Positions 45,191 through 55,748 of a stretch of 64,000 nt of DNA are shown piece by piece. Source of the DNA: Halobacillus halophilus. GTDB lineage: Bacteria; Bacillota; Bacilli; Bacillales; Halobacillaceae. Under the pieces are notes generated by a model that saw only the letters and a list, made by a program, of their open reading frames with translations, had not been told where the DNA came from and did no database searches. The position numbers and the translations under genes are program-made. Location: NCBI RefSeq assembly GCF_020171985.1, contig NZ_JAIVAL010000016.1, forward strand, positions 30,073-94,072, written 5' to 3'. Position 1 is the first letter of the stretch, and the number at the start of each line of letters is the position of its first letter.

Positions 45191-45616
45191 TTAGTCTTCA
45201 ACTGTAATTCCCATGCTTAGCGCAGTACCTTCAACCATGCGCATTGCAGCATCAACGTCAGCAGCGTTTAAGTCAGGCATTTTTGTTTCCGCGATTTCGC
45301 GAACTTGATCGCGATTAACAGAAGCTACCTTGTTACGGTTCGGCTCACCAGAACCGGATTCGATACCTGCCGCTTTCTTAAGAAGAACAGCAGCTGGTGG
45401 AGTTTTGGTAACAAATGTAAATGAACGGTCTTCAAATACCGTAATTTCAACCGGAATAATCATACCCGCTTGATCTTGCGTACGAGCGTTGAACTCCTTA
45501 CAGAAACCCATGATATTAATACCAGCTTGACCTAGTGCCGGTCCTACCGGTGGTGCTGGGTTTGCTTTACCTGCAGGAATCTGAAGTTTTACAACTTTAA
45601 TAACTTTTTTAGCCAC
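45191..45616 (-). CDS. rplK: 50S ribosomal protein L11
   Basis: A 141-residue protein with [20 protein letters not shown] at the N-terminus and the rRNA-binding C-terminal domain. It is required for stringent-response activation of RelA. The GTG at 45616 is preferred: aggaggtg lies upstream and it matches the family start. The frame extends 31 codons further without homology. Confidence 0.97.
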   Translation of the reverse strand: MAKKVIKVVKLQIPAGKANPAPPVGPALGQAGINIMGFCKEFNARTQDQAGMIIPVEITVFEDRSFTFVTKTPPAAVLLKKAAGIESGSGEPNRNKVASVNRDQVREIAETKMPDLNAADVDAAMRMVEGTALSMGITVED

Positions 45617-45768
45617 GAGACACACCTCCTTAAAGTCCGTGATGTGGTAATAGGGTTTACCCCTCCCACTCATCGCAATATGCTTAAAACGCCTCTTCAT
45701 CCGAGGCACATATAGAACATAAAAATTCTAGCATCTTTATATTCATAATGCAAGGGTAGGATGATATT

Positions 45769-46305
45769 TTATAGTTTTTCTATCTGAGAAAAATCCAGCT
45801 CAACCGGTGTTTCCCGACCAAACATGTTGACGTGAACTTTCACTTTTTGTTTATCAGTGTCAATATATTCGATTGTTCCAGTGAAATTAGCAAAAGGTCC
45901 ATCAGTCACTTTTACACTTTCTTTCACTTCTAAGTTCACTTCAGTTTTCGGTTGTTCATTCATACCCATGCGTTTTAGTACAGTCTCTGCTTCTTCGGGC
46001 AGGAGAGGGATGGGCTTTGAGCCCGAACCAGTAGAGCCAACGAACCCGGTAACGCCTGGTGTATTTCGAACAACGTACCACGAATCATCTGTCATGACCA
46101 TCTCAGCCAGTACGTAGCCAGGGAATACTTTCTTTTTGTTAATTTTCTTTTTACCATTTTTAATTTCCGTCTCTTCATCTTCAGGGACAAGAACGCGAAA
46201 GATCTTATCTTCCATTCCCATCGATTCAACACGTTTCTCTAAGTTCGCCCTTACTTTGTTTTCATAACCTGAATAGGTGTGAACAACATACCATCTTTTT
46301 TCCAT
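45769..46305 (-). CDS. nusG: transcription elongation/antitermination factor NusG
   Basis: A 178-residue protein. An N-terminal NGN domain (RWYVVHTYSGYENKVRANLE, GYVLAEM) is followed by a linker and a KOW domain (KVTDGPFANFTGTIEYID). It binds polymerase and the ribosome. It lies after secE, but an intrinsic hairpin separates the two. Confidence 0.97.
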   Translation of the reverse strand: MEKRWYVVHTYSGYENKVRANLEKRVESMGMEDKIFRVLVPEDEETEIKNGKKKINKKKVFPGYVLAEMVMTDDSWYVVRNTPGVTGFVGSTGSGSKPIPLLPEEAETVLKRMGMNEQPKTEVNLEVKESVKVTDGPFANFTGTIEYIDTDKQKVKVHVNMFGRETPVELDFSQIEKL

Positions 46306-46365
46306 TATCTCAGGACAAATACTTGCCCTTCCCTCCCTTATTTTAAATTAGAATTTTTCTCCAAC

Positions 46366-46392
46366 ATAAAAAACCCGCTGAACGGGTTTTTT
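46366..46392 (-). terminator. bidirectional intrinsic terminator-like hairpin between secE and nusG
   Basis: aaaacccg (46370-46377) pairs with cgggtttt (46383-46390), flanked by A and T runs on either side, so it can act on both strands. It would partly uncouple nusG from secE, which usually are co-transcribed. Confidence 0.65.
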
Positions 46393-46430
46393 GTAAGTCT
46401 ATTTACAAGTATAGCACAAAATCAACTCTA

Positions 46431-46607
46431 CTATTCTTTAGAAATAAGTTCAAGCACCTCAGAAATCCCAAGGTCCACAATAGCAAAGAATACGGCAACA
46501 AAAATAACTGTACTTAAAACAGTAATGGTGTACCGTGTAAGTTCCTGTCCCTTAGGCCAGCTCACTTTGCGCATTTCTCGAGCTACGTTTTTAAAAAACT
46601 TAAACAT
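46431..46607 (-). CDS. secE: preprotein translocase subunit SecE
   Basis: A 58-residue protein (MFKFFKNVAREMRKVSWPKG ...), short single-span form. An amphipathic helix with the conserved WPKGQEL motif is followed by a single membrane segment (about residues 28-50). It clamps SecY in the translocase. Confidence 0.95.
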   Translation of the reverse strand: MFKFFKNVAREMRKVSWPKGQELTRYTITVLSTVIFVAVFFAIVDLGISEVLELISKE

Positions 46608-46649
46608 GCTGCAAATACCCCCAAACTTGCGCCTGCCGGCTTTCTTTCT

Positions 46650-46799
46650 CTATTTCGTTTCGCGATGTAAGGTATGTTTGCCACACTTCTTACAAAACTT
46701 ACGAACTTCCAGACGGTCGGATTGATTAGATCGGTTAGTATATGAACTATAATTACGACTTTGGCATTCTGTACAGGCGAGCACTACTTTTTTTCTCAT
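46650..46799 (-). CDS. rpmG: 50S ribosomal protein L33, zinc-binding
   Basis: A 49-residue protein ([20 protein letters not shown] ...) with two pairs of zinc cysteines (CTEC and CKKC). Position before secE is the usual one. Bacilli often carry several L33 paralogues. Confidence 0.94.
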   Translation of the reverse strand: MRKKVVLACTECQSRNYSSYTNRSNQSDRLEVRKFCKKCGKHTLHRETK

Positions 46800-46875
46800 A
46801 CGTTCTCACCTCGTTACTAGAGGTTTACACACTCAACAAATGTAGCACGCTTCAAACATACTGTCAATCTGTGTT

Positions 46876-47532
46876 TTATAGTGTGATTTCGCTTACTTCC
46901 AGGTACTTTTCAAGCTTTCTTTTAACCCGTTGTAGGGCGTTATCGATCGATTTAACATGTCGATTTAATTCAACCGAGATCTCCTGATAGGACTGCCCGT
47001 CCAAGTAAAGAGCAAGGACTTTTTTCTCGAGATCACTTAAAAGCTCAGAAATCTTCTCTTCCATATCACAGAACTTTTCTTTATTCACGATTAATTCTTG
47101 AGGATCTATTGCTTTCGATCCAGCTATTACATCAAGCAAAGTTCGATCTGACTCTTCATCATAAATGGGCTTGTCTAAGGAAACGTAGGAATTCAATGGA
47201 ATGTGCTTTTGGCGTGTGGCGGTTTTGATAGCGGTAATAATCTGACGGGTGACACATAATTCTGCGAAAGCTTTAAACGAAGATAACTTACCTTCCTGGT
47301 AATCTCGTATCGCTTTATAAAGACCGATCATTCCTTCTTGAACAATATCTTCACGATCTGCACCAATAAGAAAATACGTTCGGGCTTTTGCGCGAACGAA
47401 ATTCTTATACTTATTAATTAAATAATCAAGAGATTGGACCTCTCCCTGATTAATTCGTTCGATGATTGTTTCGTCATCAAGTTTGCTAAGATCCAACTCG
47501 TTGATGTCTTTCTCCGTTTGAATGATGCTCAC
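46876..47532 (-). CDS. sigH: RNA polymerase sigma-H factor
   Basis: A 218-residue sigma-70 family protein controlling entry into stationary phase and sporulation in Bacillus. Region 2 (about residues 30-100; DREDIVQEGMIGLYKAIRD) and region 4 (about 160-212; YQEISVELNRHVKSIDNALQ) are intact. The position between yacP and rpmG is that of B. subtilis sigH, which supports a spore-forming lineage. Confidence 0.93.
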   Translation of the reverse strand: MSIIQTEKDINELDLSKLDDETIIERINQGEVQSLDYLINKYKNFVRAKARTYFLIGADREDIVQEGMIGLYKAIRDYQEGKLSSFKAFAELCVTRQIITAIKTATRQKHIPLNSYVSLDKPIYDEESDRTLLDVIAGSKAIDPQELIVNKEKFCDMEEKISELLSDLEKKVLALYLDGQSYQEISVELNRHVKSIDNALQRVKRKLEKYLEVSEITL

Positions 47533-47613
47533 TCAGGATCCCCCCGACCGTGCTGCCTCAATATAGCAATATTATACAGTAAGCGTTTCAAAAGCGTCAA
47601 CAAGTTGTCAGAA

Positions 47614-48123
47614 TTATTTATCTCCTCGGCGCCACTTTTCAAAGAGTTCTCTTACTTCTTTATTCATTGGTATCTTGGGCTGGTACTGAACCTGGTTCTG
47701 AGTTTCGACATCTTTTTTAATTTGTTTTTCAATGTTTTTCACTTCAATATAAAGCTCTCTGGCAGACTTTCGAAAGGCTCCTTGTCCAAAAATTGTTCGC
47801 TGTTCGGCATAATCCGAGGTCGCTACATATACTTGAGTTCGGACATCATTTAGTTCTCCCGCGAGCTTTTCAATCCGTTCATCCGCTGTTTCATTTTCTT
47901 TCGTAAAAATAACTTCCACTTTGTAATTTTTTTGTTTTTTGGCAACACCTCGAACATGATAGGCATCAAAGATCACGATGATCCGGTCTCCGGTGTAGGA
48001 CTGGTACTCGGCCATCATTTCAATTAAAAGATCTCTTGCCTGACCAAAATCTTCTTCTTTTAATCTTTTTAATTCAGGCCAGGCCCCTATCATGTTGTAC
48101 CCATCAACTATTAGAACATTCAT
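47614..48123 (-). CDS. rae1: NYN-domain ribosome-associated endoribonuclease Rae1 (YacP)
   Basis: A 169-residue PIN-like NYN nuclease. Acidic residues lie in DGYNMIGAWP (about residues 7-16), IVIFDAY and ATSDYAEQ. In B. subtilis the homologue cleaves certain mRNAs on translating ribosomes. It lies three bases after rlmB in the cysES-mrnC operon. Confidence 0.9.
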   Translation of the reverse strand: MNVLIVDGYNMIGAWPELKRLKEEDFGQARDLLIEMMAEYQSYTGDRIIVIFDAYHVRGVAKKQKNYKVEVIFTKENETADERIEKLAGELNDVRTQVYVATSDYAEQRTIFGQGAFRKSARELYIEVKNIEKQIKKDVETQNQVQYQPKIPMNKEVRELFEKWRRGDK

Positions 48124-48125
48124 TA

Positions 48126-48869
48126 TTACTCACCGACAGGGCGGCGCTTTCTATACACTTCGTACATTAATAAAGAAGCAGCAACGGATGCATTCAGAGA
48201 GGTTACTTTACCAGCCATGGGAAGACTTACGGTCCAATCACATTTATCTTTCGTCAGACGGCTCATTCCTCGTCCCTCGCTTCCAATCACAAGCGCGATC
48301 GGCATATTCCCGTCCAGCCTCCGGTAATCTTCCGTACCATCTGCGTCTGTTCCGACTACCCACACAAATCTTTCTTTCAATTCGTCGATCGTTCTCGCAA
48401 GATTGGTTACTCTAGCTACGGGAATATACTCAATAGCTCCAGTAGACGTTTTAGCCACCGTAGAGGTAAGGGCCACTGAACGTCGTTTTGGTATAATCAC
48501 GCCGTGCGCTCCGCTTGCATCCGCAGTTCTTAAAATTGACCCAAGATTATGAGGATCTTCAATTTCATCGCAAATGATGAAAAATGGCGGCTCCCCTTTT
48601 TCTTCAGCTTTAGCAAACAAGTCCTCAAGGTCACTGTACTCATAAGCTGCTACCGAAGCTGCTACCCCCTGATGATTACCCTCGACAAGCTGATCAATCT
48701 TCTTTTTGGGTACTTTCTGCACAATAACCCCATTCTCTTTAGCTGCCTGCTCCAGTTTTTTATAGGCCTGATGTTGAAGCTGCTCGGACACTATGACTTT
48801 ATTAATAGCCCTTCCTGATTTCAAGGCTTCCTGCACGGGGTTCTTTCCTATAATCCATTCGTTATTCAC
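48126..48869 (-). CDS. rlmB: 23S rRNA 2'-O-methyltransferase, RlmB-like (YacO)
   Basis: A SpoU-type trefoil-knot methylase of 247 residues. An N-terminal RNA-binding domain is followed by the motifs ILRTADASGAHGVIIPKRR, LVIGSEGRGM and SLNASVAASLLMYE. The GTG at 48869 is chosen: aaaggag lies eight bases upstream, and it overlaps the mrnC stop by eight bases. An upstream ATG adds 14 residues without homology. Confidence 0.92.
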   Translation of the reverse strand: MNNEWIIGKNPVQEALKSGRAINKVIVSEQLQHQAYKKLEQAAKENGVIVQKVPKKKIDQLVEGNHQGVAASVAAYEYSDLEDLFAKAEEKGEPPFFIICDEIEDPHNLGSILRTADASGAHGVIIPKRRSVALTSTVAKTSTGAIEYIPVARVTNLARTIDELKERFVWVVGTDADGTEDYRRLDGNMPIALVIGSEGRGMSRLTKDKCDWTVSLPMAGKVTSLNASVAASLLMYEVYRKRRPVGE

Positions 48870-49272
48870 CTTCTCCACTCCTTTCTTCAACAAATTGGAT
48901 CGTCTTTTCAATTAATTCGTCCAGTCGCTCGGTTTTTCCAGATAAATAGAGAAAACCAAGAACCGCTTCAAAACCAGTTGAATAACGATACGTTTGTACA
49001 TTGGTGCTCTTAGGTACAGAGCCGGACTTGGCATTCCTGCCTCTCCTGAGTATGGCTTGTTCTTCTTCTGTCAATATTCCTTCTTCCTGCCAATACCCTA
49101 CCGCCCTAGCCTGGGAAACGGCAGAAACGAATTTCACGGCTGCTTTATGCAGCCGTTGAGGTTGTATTTTTCCACTTTCTAAAAGATGCTTCCTGACATA
49201 CAACTCATAAACAGAATCTCCCATGTAGGCAAGCGCCAGGCTTTTCATTTGTTTCACATCGTTTATGGTCAT
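48862..49272 (-). CDS. mrnC: Mini-ribonuclease III
   Basis: A 136-residue RNase III catalytic domain without an RNA-binding domain. The active-site motif LAYMGDSVYELYVR is near the N-terminus, and a second acidic site lies near VLGFLYLSG. It matures 23S rRNA in Bacillus. It starts four bases after cysS. Confidence 0.94.
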   Translation of the reverse strand: MTINDVKQMKSLALAYMGDSVYELYVRKHLLESGKIQPQRLHKAAVKFVSAVSQARAVGYWQEEGILTEEEQAILRRGRNAKSGSVPKSTNVQTYRYSTGFEAVLGFLYLSGKTERLDELIEKTIQFVEERSGEGE

Positions 49273-49276
49273 AGGG

Positions 49277-50677
49277 TCAGCCCCTCTTCCAACGTGTACC
49301 CTGGGAAGTGTCTTCCAATATAATATTTCTGTCTTTTAACTCATCACGGATCTGATCGGCTCTTTCAAAATTACGATCTTTTCTTGCCTGCTTCCGCTCT
49401 TCAATCAGAGCATCAATCTCTTCATCCAGCAATTCCGACTGGGTTTCAATCTCAAGACCAAGAACCATCATCAGTTCTTTCAACGTATTCTCATAAGCCT
49501 CAAGTACACTTGTATGGGTTTGTTCTTCCTGAAGATAAAGATTAGCTGATTTAGTAAGGTCGAATAAAACAGAAATGGCGTTTGCCGTATTAAAATCATC
49601 ATCCATTTCTTGAATAAACTGCTCCTTGTAAGCTTCTATTTCCTTAATCCAGCGATCCGAATCATTTTGAAGGTTCATGCTGGCAGATTTACGATGCCTT
49701 ATATTCTCATAAGCATTACGAATACGGTCAAAACTGCTTTTCGCGCCTTTTAATAATTCATCACTGAAATTAATAGGGTGACGGTATTGAACACTAAGCA
49801 TAAAGAAGCGAATCACTTGAGGGTCATGCTTTTTCACAAGATCGTGTGCAAGAATGAAGTTCCCAAGGGATTTAGACATCTTTTCATTTTCAATATTAAT
49901 ATACCCGTTGTGCATCCAGTAACGCGCAAATGACTGGTCATTATGTGCTTCTGACTGGGCGATTTCATTTTCGTGGTGAGGGAAAGTCAAATCTTGTCCG
50001 CCGGCATGAATATCGATGGTTTCCCCTAAATACTTTTTAGCCATAGCGGAACATTCAATGTGCCACCCCGGGCGTCCATTCCCCCACGGACTTTCCCATG
50101 ATATTTCGTCTGGCTTGGCTTCCTTCCATAATGTGAAATCAAGCGGGTCTTCCTTTTTGTCTCCCACCTCTATGCGAGCACCAGATCTCAGTTCATTAAC
50201 GGACTGATGAGAAAGCTTGCCATAATTATCAAAGGAACGAGTTCGGAAATATACATCCCCTTTTGCTTCATAGGCGTACCCTTTATCAATCAGACCTTTT
50301 ACAAAATCAATAATTTCATCCATGTTTTCAGTAACACGCGGATGATCGACTGCTTCTTTCACGCCAAGCGCGCCTACGTCTTCTTTGTAGGCATCTATAA
50401 AGCGGTTAGCGATATCAGGAACCTCTTCGCCTAACTCATTTGCCGCTTTAATAAGTTTGTCATCTACATCCGTAAAGTTCAGAACGTAATGCACATCGTA
50501 GCCCCGGTATTCAAAATATCTGCGTACCGTATCAAATACAATAGCAGGACGGGCATTCCCAATATGAATATAGTTGTAAACGGTTGGCCCGCAGACATAC
50601 ATTTTCACTTTATCCTCTTCCAAAGGCTGGAATGGTTCTTTTTTTCGTGTCAGCGTGTTGTATATTTGAATACTCAT
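49277..50677 (-). CDS. cysS: cysteinyl-tRNA synthetase
   Basis: A 466-residue class I synthetase. HIGH-type motif is HIGNARPA and KMSKS motif is KMSKSLGN. Zinc ligands include the cysteine in VCGPTVYNY, a cysteine in HIECSAM and the histidines in FPHHENE. It starts one base after cysE, and both are controlled by the cysteine T-box. Confidence 0.97.
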   Translation of the reverse strand: MSIQIYNTLTRKKEPFQPLEEDKVKMYVCGPTVYNYIHIGNARPAIVFDTVRRYFEYRGYDVHYVLNFTDVDDKLIKAANELGEEVPDIANRFIDAYKEDVGALGVKEAVDHPRVTENMDEIIDFVKGLIDKGYAYEAKGDVYFRTRSFDNYGKLSHQSVNELRSGARIEVGDKKEDPLDFTLWKEAKPDEISWESPWGNGRPGWHIECSAMAKKYLGETIDIHAGGQDLTFPHHENEIAQSEAHNDQSFARYWMHNGYINIENEKMSKSLGNFILAHDLVKKHDPQVIRFFMLSVQYRHPINFSDELLKGAKSSFDRIRNAYENIRHRKSASMNLQNDSDRWIKEIEAYKEQFIQEMDDDFNTANAISVLFDLTKSANLYLQEEQTHTSVLEAYENTLKELMMVLGLEIETQSELLDEEIDALIEERKQARKDRNFERADQIRDELKDRNIILEDTSQGTRWKRG

Positions 50678-50678
50678 G

Positions 50679-51329
50679 CTAGTTCACTCCTTTAGCTTCT
50701 TTTACTTCCTCTTGTAACTGCTTAATTTCCTTTTCTAACTGGTTGATACGATCATAAACTGGATCTGGAAGCTTATGATGATCGAGATCTTTCTGCTGTA
50801 CTTTCTTCCCGTCCTGCACGACCACGTGGCCCGGTATTCCAACTACGGTTGAATTATGGGGGACGTCGTGGAGGACGACTGATCCAGCTCCTACTTTAGA
50901 ATTCTCTCCAATTGTGATGGATCCCAGAACCTTTGCTCCTGTAGCTACCAAAGAATTGTCCAGTAAGGTTGGATGACGCTTCCCTTTTTCCTTGCCTGTA
51001 CCGCCCAGTGTAACGCCCTGAAACAAAGTAACATTGTCTCCTATTTCACACGTTTCTCCTATGACTACTCCCATTCCGTGATCAATGAAAAAACGACGGC
51101 CGATTTTGGCCCCAGGGTGAATTTCTATCCCGGTAAAGAAGCGGCTTAATTGGGAAATCACTCTGGCCAGAAAGAAAAATTTCTTTTTATAGAATGCATG
51201 GGCAACCCGGTGGGCCCAGATAGAGTGCAAACCTGAATACGTTAAAATGACTTCAACGTAAGAACGAGCAGCAGGATCTTGATCAAAAACGACATCTACA
51301 TCTTCCTTAAACATCTTAAAAATCCCCAT
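50679..51329 (-). CDS. cysE: serine O-acetyltransferase
   Basis: A 216-residue hexapeptide-repeat acyltransferase that makes O-acetylserine, the direct precursor of cysteine. The left-handed helix carries [19 protein letters not shown] and KRHPTLLDN. The start at 51329 follows aaaggagga. Pairing of precursor synthesis with cysS under one T-box couples cysteine supply to tRNA charging. Confidence 0.95.
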   Translation of the reverse strand: MGIFKMFKEDVDVVFDQDPAARSYVEVILTYSGLHSIWAHRVAHAFYKKKFFFLARVISQLSRFFTGIEIHPGAKIGRRFFIDHGMGVVIGETCEIGDNVTLFQGVTLGGTGKEKGKRHPTLLDNSLVATGAKVLGSITIGENSKVGAGSVVLHDVPHNSTVVGIPGHVVVQDGKKVQQKDLDHHKLPDPVYDRINQLEKEIKQLQEEVKEAKGVN

Positions 51330-51370
51330 TTGCTCTCCTCCTTTGTTAACCAATAGTGGGAATCAAGCTA

Positions 51371-51615
51371 CAAAAAACGCGCCTCCGTGCCCTAAGGCAC
51401 AGAGACGCGTTCCGCGTGGTTCCACTCTGCTTGGGAAAATTGATTCCCCTCTTCAGCCTTGCTAACGGAAGGTAACCGCTTCAGCCTACTTGTTTCGGCA
51501 GAAGACTCAGAGGTGCATTTCAAAGCGGTCCCAAATAATCACTTTCAGCCGGGGGTGATTTTCTCTGTGTATGGGAAACCTCTTCTACTTCTCCTCATCA
51601 ACGTTTCTTATTGGT
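51371..51615 (-). promoter_or_regulatory. cysteine T-box riboswitch
   Basis: A minus-strand leader with the T-box landmarks. The stem I GATGAGGAGAAGTAG element is near 51600. The specifier context GAAATGCACC has TGC (Cys codon) at 51515-51517. The T-box sequence GTGGAACCACGCGG is at 51412-51425. A competing terminator follows (acgcgtctctgtgcc with ggcacggaggcgcgt, then T run 51372-51377). Uncharged tRNA-Cys would favour antitermination and expression of cysE-cysS and the genes beyond. Confidence 0.93.
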
Positions 51616-51621
51616 AACTCT

Positions 51622-51650
51622 ACTATATGACATAAGAAGTCATTTGTGAA
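51622..51650 (-). promoter_or_regulatory. SigA-type promoter of the T-box leader
   Basis: TTCACA (51645-51650) and TATAGT (51622-51627) with a 17-base spacer place the start near 51615, directly before the T-box. It lies just outside the 3' end of gltX. Confidence 0.65.
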
Positions 51651-51654
51651 AAGT

Positions 51655-53124
51655 TTAGCCTTGAAGTTTGTTTAATACATCATCTAAACGGACATTGACT
51701 GTCTCCAGACCAAGCAGGTGAATAGCATTAGGCAGTTCAGGACCGTGTGTTTGGCCGGTAGTAGCTACACGAATCGGCATGAAAAGCTTTTTCCCTTTAT
51801 GGCCGGTTTCTTTTTGTACAGCTTTAACCTGTTTCTTAATTGCTTCTGGTGTGAATTCATCCAATTCATTTAACTTTTTCTTGAATGTATCAAGCACTTC
51901 CGGCACCTGTTCGCCTTCCAGCACTTCCATAGCGTTCTCATCATATTGTATTTCCTGTTTGAAGAATAATTCCGTAAGCTCTACAATTTGCGCGCCATAA
52001 TCCAATTGCTCCTGGTAGAGAGCAATTAATTCATGAACCCAATCCCGGTCGGACGCACTCATATTCTCTGAAACGCGGCCCGCTTCAATGAGATGAGGCA
52101 GAGTTAATTCTACTACACGATCAAACTCAGCTGATTTAATATACTGGTTGTTCATCCACTTCAGTTTTGCAGGATCAAAAACCGCTGCTGAAGTAGAGAG
52201 ACGATCAGCATCGAATATTTCAATCAGTTGATCCTGAGTGAAGATTTCTTCTTCGCCTACCGGTGACCAGCCAAGCAAAGTAATAAAGTTAAATAACGAT
52301 TCAGGTAAATAACCTAAGTTTTTATACTGCTCAATGAACTGCAGAATATGTTCATCACGCTTGCTTAGCTTTTTACGATTTTCATTCAGAATGAGTGTCA
52401 TATGCCCAAACTTAGGGGGCTCCCATCCAAACGCTTCATATACCATCATTTGCTTAGGTGTATTTGAGATATGCTCTTCACCGCGTAGTACGTGAGTGAT
52501 AGCCATAAGGTAATCATCCACTGCTACGGCAAAGTTGTAGGTCGGGGTTCCGCTTTTCTTTACAATAACCCAGTCCCCAAAATCACTGGATTCGAACGTG
52601 ATGTTTTCACGGACGATATCGTTAAACGTATAGGTATGGTTTTCAGGTACACGCAGACGAATACTCGGTTCGCGTCCTTCCGCTTCAAACTGCTCAATCT
52701 GCTCCTGACTTAAGTCACGATGAGCCCCTGAATACTTTGGTGCTTCTCCACGTGCAATTTGTGCTTCTCGTTCTGCTTCCAACTCTTCTGCTGTCATATA
52801 ACATTTATATGCCAGTCCGCGCTCAAGCAGATCATCTACATATTTTTGGTAAAGATCGAGACGCTCCATTTGACGATAAGGTCCATATTCCCCACCCTTA
52901 TCCGGGCTTTCGTCCCAATCAATTCCCAGCCAGCGTAAATAATTAAGCTGGCTTTGTTCTCCACCTTCTACATTTCGTTTTTCATCTGTGTCCTCAATGC
53001 GGATGACCATCTTTCCTCCCGCATTTCTTGCAAACAAATAGTTGAACAGGGCCGTTCTAGCATTCCCAATATGAAGATGGCCGGTCGGACTGGGTGCATA
53101 ACGTACTCGAACTTCATTCGACAT
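51655..53124 (-). CDS. gltX: glutamyl-tRNA synthetase
   Basis: A 489-residue class I synthetase with HIGH motif [14 protein letters not shown] and KMSKS-type motif KLSKRDE. In Bacillaceae this enzyme also charges tRNA-Gln with glutamate for later amidation; this is inferred from the family. It lies between the ispD-ispF fusion and the T-box. Confidence 0.97.
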   Translation of the reverse strand: MSNEVRVRYAPSPTGHLHIGNARTALFNYLFARNAGGKMVIRIEDTDEKRNVEGGEQSQLNYLRWLGIDWDESPDKGGEYGPYRQMERLDLYQKYVDDLLERGLAYKCYMTAEELEAEREAQIARGEAPKYSGAHRDLSQEQIEQFEAEGREPSIRLRVPENHTYTFNDIVRENITFESSDFGDWVIVKKSGTPTYNFAVAVDDYLMAITHVLRGEEHISNTPKQMMVYEAFGWEPPKFGHMTLILNENRKKLSKRDEHILQFIEQYKNLGYLPESLFNFITLLGWSPVGEEEIFTQDQLIEIFDADRLSTSAAVFDPAKLKWMNNQYIKSAEFDRVVELTLPHLIEAGRVSENMSASDRDWVHELIALYQEQLDYGAQIVELTELFFKQEIQYDENAMEVLEGEQVPEVLDTFKKKLNELDEFTPEAIKKQVKAVQKETGHKGKKLFMPIRVATTGQTHGPELPNAIHLLGLETVNVRLDDVLNKLQG

Positions 53125-53181
53125 AATTGTACTCCTTTCGTTACCGTTCCTTTTTTTCAGTTTTATTTTATCATTTTTTTG

Positions 53182-54372
53182 TCAGGCTTGTTGATCTTTT
53201 TGCAAAAGAACGACGGCTTGAGCCGCGATTCCTTCTTTCCTTCCAGTAAAACCTAGTTTTTCAGTAGTAGTAGCTTTTACATTAATCTGTTTCGTCTCCG
53301 CGTCCAATAAAGAAGCTATATTCTCACGGATCTCCTCCACAAAGGGAGCCATTTTGGGGGCTTGCGCAATGACCGTACAATCGACATTTCCAAGTACATA
53401 CCCCTGTGCTTTTACAAATTTCCAGACCTGCTCAAGAAGCATACCAGAATCGGCGTTTTTATATTCAGGGTCTGTATCAGGAAAGTGTTTGCCAATATCT
53501 CCTTCTCCAATTGCGCCTAAACAGGCATCGGCAATGGTATGAAGAAGAACATCAGCATCCGAGTGTCCAAGAAGCCCTTTTTCGTGAGGAATTTCAACTC
53601 CCCCAATGATGCACTTACGTCCTTCCGTCAGCTGGTGTACATCAAAACCTTGACCAATTCGAAACATAGGATTCTCCACTTCCTTTCCTTTACGCTGGTT
53701 TTGTATATAAGATTCTGCTTTATGTAAGTCCTCTGGCGTCGTTAGTTTGATGTTATCATAGCTTCCCTCAACAATCGCCACTTCTTCTCCCAGGATTTCG
53801 ACCAAGGAAGCATCATCCGTCCCATAGTATCCGCTCTCCTGTGCTTTTTGATGCGCTCTATAGATTAATGAAAAAGTGAAACTCTGAGGTGTCTGGGCTG
53901 CCCATAGCGTCTTTCGATCCAACGTGCTAAGAAATTGATCATTCTTCTGTTTGATCGTATCTGTGACAGGAACCGCTAATAGTGCAGCATCCTTTTCAAT
54001 CGTACGCTCGGCCAATTCATGCAAGAGCTCTTGTTTAACAAAAGGACGTGCTCCGTCATGGATAAATACGGGCAGATTTGTATTATTTACGGCTTTTAAT
54101 CCCGCAAACACACTATCCTGCCTCTCCTCTCCCCCATTTACCAGCTGAATATCTTTATTTAAAGAATAAGCTCGAAGAAGTTCTTCCATCTGTTGTCTTT
54201 CTTTTGGATTCGTCACTAAAACGATTTCGTCACACCATTCGTCTTTATCAAAAACGGAGAGTGTATGTAATATTAACGGTTGATCTTCTATTTTTAAAAA
54301 CTGCTTATTTTTACCAGCCAGCATGCGCTTGCCCTGCCCTGCTGCAAGTATCACTGCCGTATAATTTATCAT
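53182..54372 (-). CDS. ispDF: fused IspD-IspF: MEP cytidylyltransferase / MEcPP synthase
   Basis: A roughly 396-residue bifunctional protein of the MEP isoprenoid pathway. The N-terminal IspD part (about 1-225) has [12 protein letters not shown] and DGARPF; the C-terminal IspF part (about 238-396) has GQGFDVHQL and [16 protein letters not shown] short charged linker ([11 protein letters not shown]) joins them without a stop. In most Bacillus species the two are separate adjacent genes. The ATG at 54372 is chosen because taggatgg lies just upstream; an ATG three codons earlier is nearly on top of it. Confidence 0.93.
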   Translation of the reverse strand: MINYTAVILAAGQGKRMLAGKNKQFLKIEDQPLILHTLSVFDKDEWCDEIVLVTNPKERQQMEELLRAYSLNKDIQLVNGGEERQDSVFAGLKAVNNTNLPVFIHDGARPFVKQELLHELAERTIEKDAALLAVPVTDTIKQKNDQFLSTLDRKTLWAAQTPQSFTFSLIYRAHQKAQESGYYGTDDASLVEILGEEVAIVEGSYDNIKLTTPEDLHKAESYIQNQRKGKEVENPMFRIGQGFDVHQLTEGRKCIIGGVEIPHEKGLLGHSDADVLLHTIADACLGAIGEGDIGKHFPDTDPEYKNADSGMLLEQVWKFVKAQGYVLGNVDCTVIAQAPKMAPFVEEIRENIASLLDAETKQINVKATTTEKLGFTGRKEGIAAQAVVLLQKDQQA

Positions 54373-54429
54373 AGTATCCATCCTAAACTGGTTTAAACCA
54401 TAAAATAACCACTATAACTATCTCTGTAA

Positions 54430-54466
54430 ATAACAAAAGCGATAACACCCCGGTTATCACTTTTGT
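54430..54466. repeat. long inverted repeat between yacL and ispDF
   Basis: aacaaaagcgataac pairs with gttatcacttttgtt around a six-base centre, 15 positions with one mismatch. A T run is weak on both strands, so termination is possible but not certain. Confidence 0.5.
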
Positions 54467-54491
54467 TAGTCTCTATTTGTTTATACCGTTT

Positions 54492-55610
54492 TTAAAGGGC
54501 TTTTTCAAGTGATTTCGGTTTAGCAAAAATCATTCGGCCCGCAGATGTCTGAAGGACACTGGTAACGACAACTTCAATTGTCTTTCCAATATAACTTTTT
54601 CCTTCTTCTACTACGATCATCGTGCCATCATCTAAATAGGCTACACCCTGATTTTGTTCCTTCCCGTCTTTGATCACCTGTATACTCATTTCTTCACCGG
54701 GAAGTACGACTGGTTTCACTGCATTGGCAAGGTCGTTAATATTCAACACTTGGACATTTTGAAATTCACATACTTTATTTAAATTAAAGTCATTCGTAAC
54801 AACAATCCCATTCATAACCTTAGCCAGTTTAACCAGTTTACTATCTACTTCCTGAATATCTTCAAAGTCTCCCTCATAGATCTCAACATTGACTGGGAGA
54901 TCTTTCTGGAGACGGTTCAAAATATCAAGTCCGCGACGACCGCGGTTCCTTTTCAATCCATCAGAAGAATCTGCAATATGCTGGAGCTCTTCCAGAACGA
55001 ACTGAGGAATCACAATGGTTCCTTCAAGGAAATGGGTCTCACAAATATCTGCAATACGGCCATCAATAATCACGCTCGTATCCAGAATTTTTTCTTTTGG
55101 AATTAATGAACTGTCTACTCCTGCAGGCGCAGGAGATGAAGAAACTCCTTCATCGGCTTTATCTTTTTTCGAAACCATGTTCAAGAACTCGTCCTTACGT
55201 TTGAATCCCACCTGGAAACCGAAGTAACCCAGTAGAAAGGTTAAGAAAATCGGCACCACCTGATTAACCACTTGAATTTGAATATCTTGCACCGGGATAT
55301 TGACTAGATAGGCAACAATCAGACCAACAATTAACCCAAGGCTGCCAAATAATAGATCGGCGACAGGCGCCCGTACCAGGGTGTCCTCAATCCATCTAAG
55401 AAAATCTACAATATAATCCACGATCCAAAATGTTAATAAAAATAAAATAAGTGCTCCAAGTACGGCCCCTAAAACTGCTTGCATCCAATTCTGCCAAGTG
55501 AGTCCCATGGCTGTAAACAATTCTGGAAAATAGAGGTAACCGATCGTTCCACCGGTTATGACAATAAACAACTGTACAATTCGTTTAAGCACTTGTATCC
55601 ACCTCCTCAC
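54492..55610 (-). CDS. yacL: membrane-anchored PIN/TRAM domain protein (YacL type)
   Basis: A 372-residue protein. Four N-terminal membrane segments (within about residues 1-135) are followed by a PIN nuclease-like domain (about 170-290; DTSVIIDGRIADI and VVTNDFNLN) and a C-terminal TRAM RNA-binding domain. Acidic PIN residues are present. The biological substrate is not known to me. It lies between disA and ispDF as in Bacillus. Confidence 0.9.
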   Translation of the reverse strand: MRRWIQVLKRIVQLFIVITGGTIGYLYFPELFTAMGLTWQNWMQAVLGAVLGALILFLLTFWIVDYIVDFLRWIEDTLVRAPVADLLFGSLGLIVGLIVAYLVNIPVQDIQIQVVNQVVPIFLTFLLGYFGFQVGFKRKDEFLNMVSKKDKADEGVSSSPAPAGVDSSLIPKEKILDTSVIIDGRIADICETHFLEGTIVIPQFVLEELQHIADSSDGLKRNRGRRGLDILNRLQKDLPVNVEIYEGDFEDIQEVDSKLVKLAKVMNGIVVTNDFNLNKVCEFQNVQVLNINDLANAVKPVVLPGEEMSIQVIKDGKEQNQGVAYLDDGTMIVVEEGKSYIGKTIEVVVTSVLQTSAGRMIFAKPKSLEKAL

Positions 55611-55748
55611 TCACAGTATGACCAAACCTCACACCTAATAACCGTGTAATAAGAGGAATGATGCTTTATAAAATAGCATAGTTTCCAAAAAAAGTCAATC
55701 TCCAGAACGATTTATCATACCATATTCATAGCGAATAAGTCAATAGAA

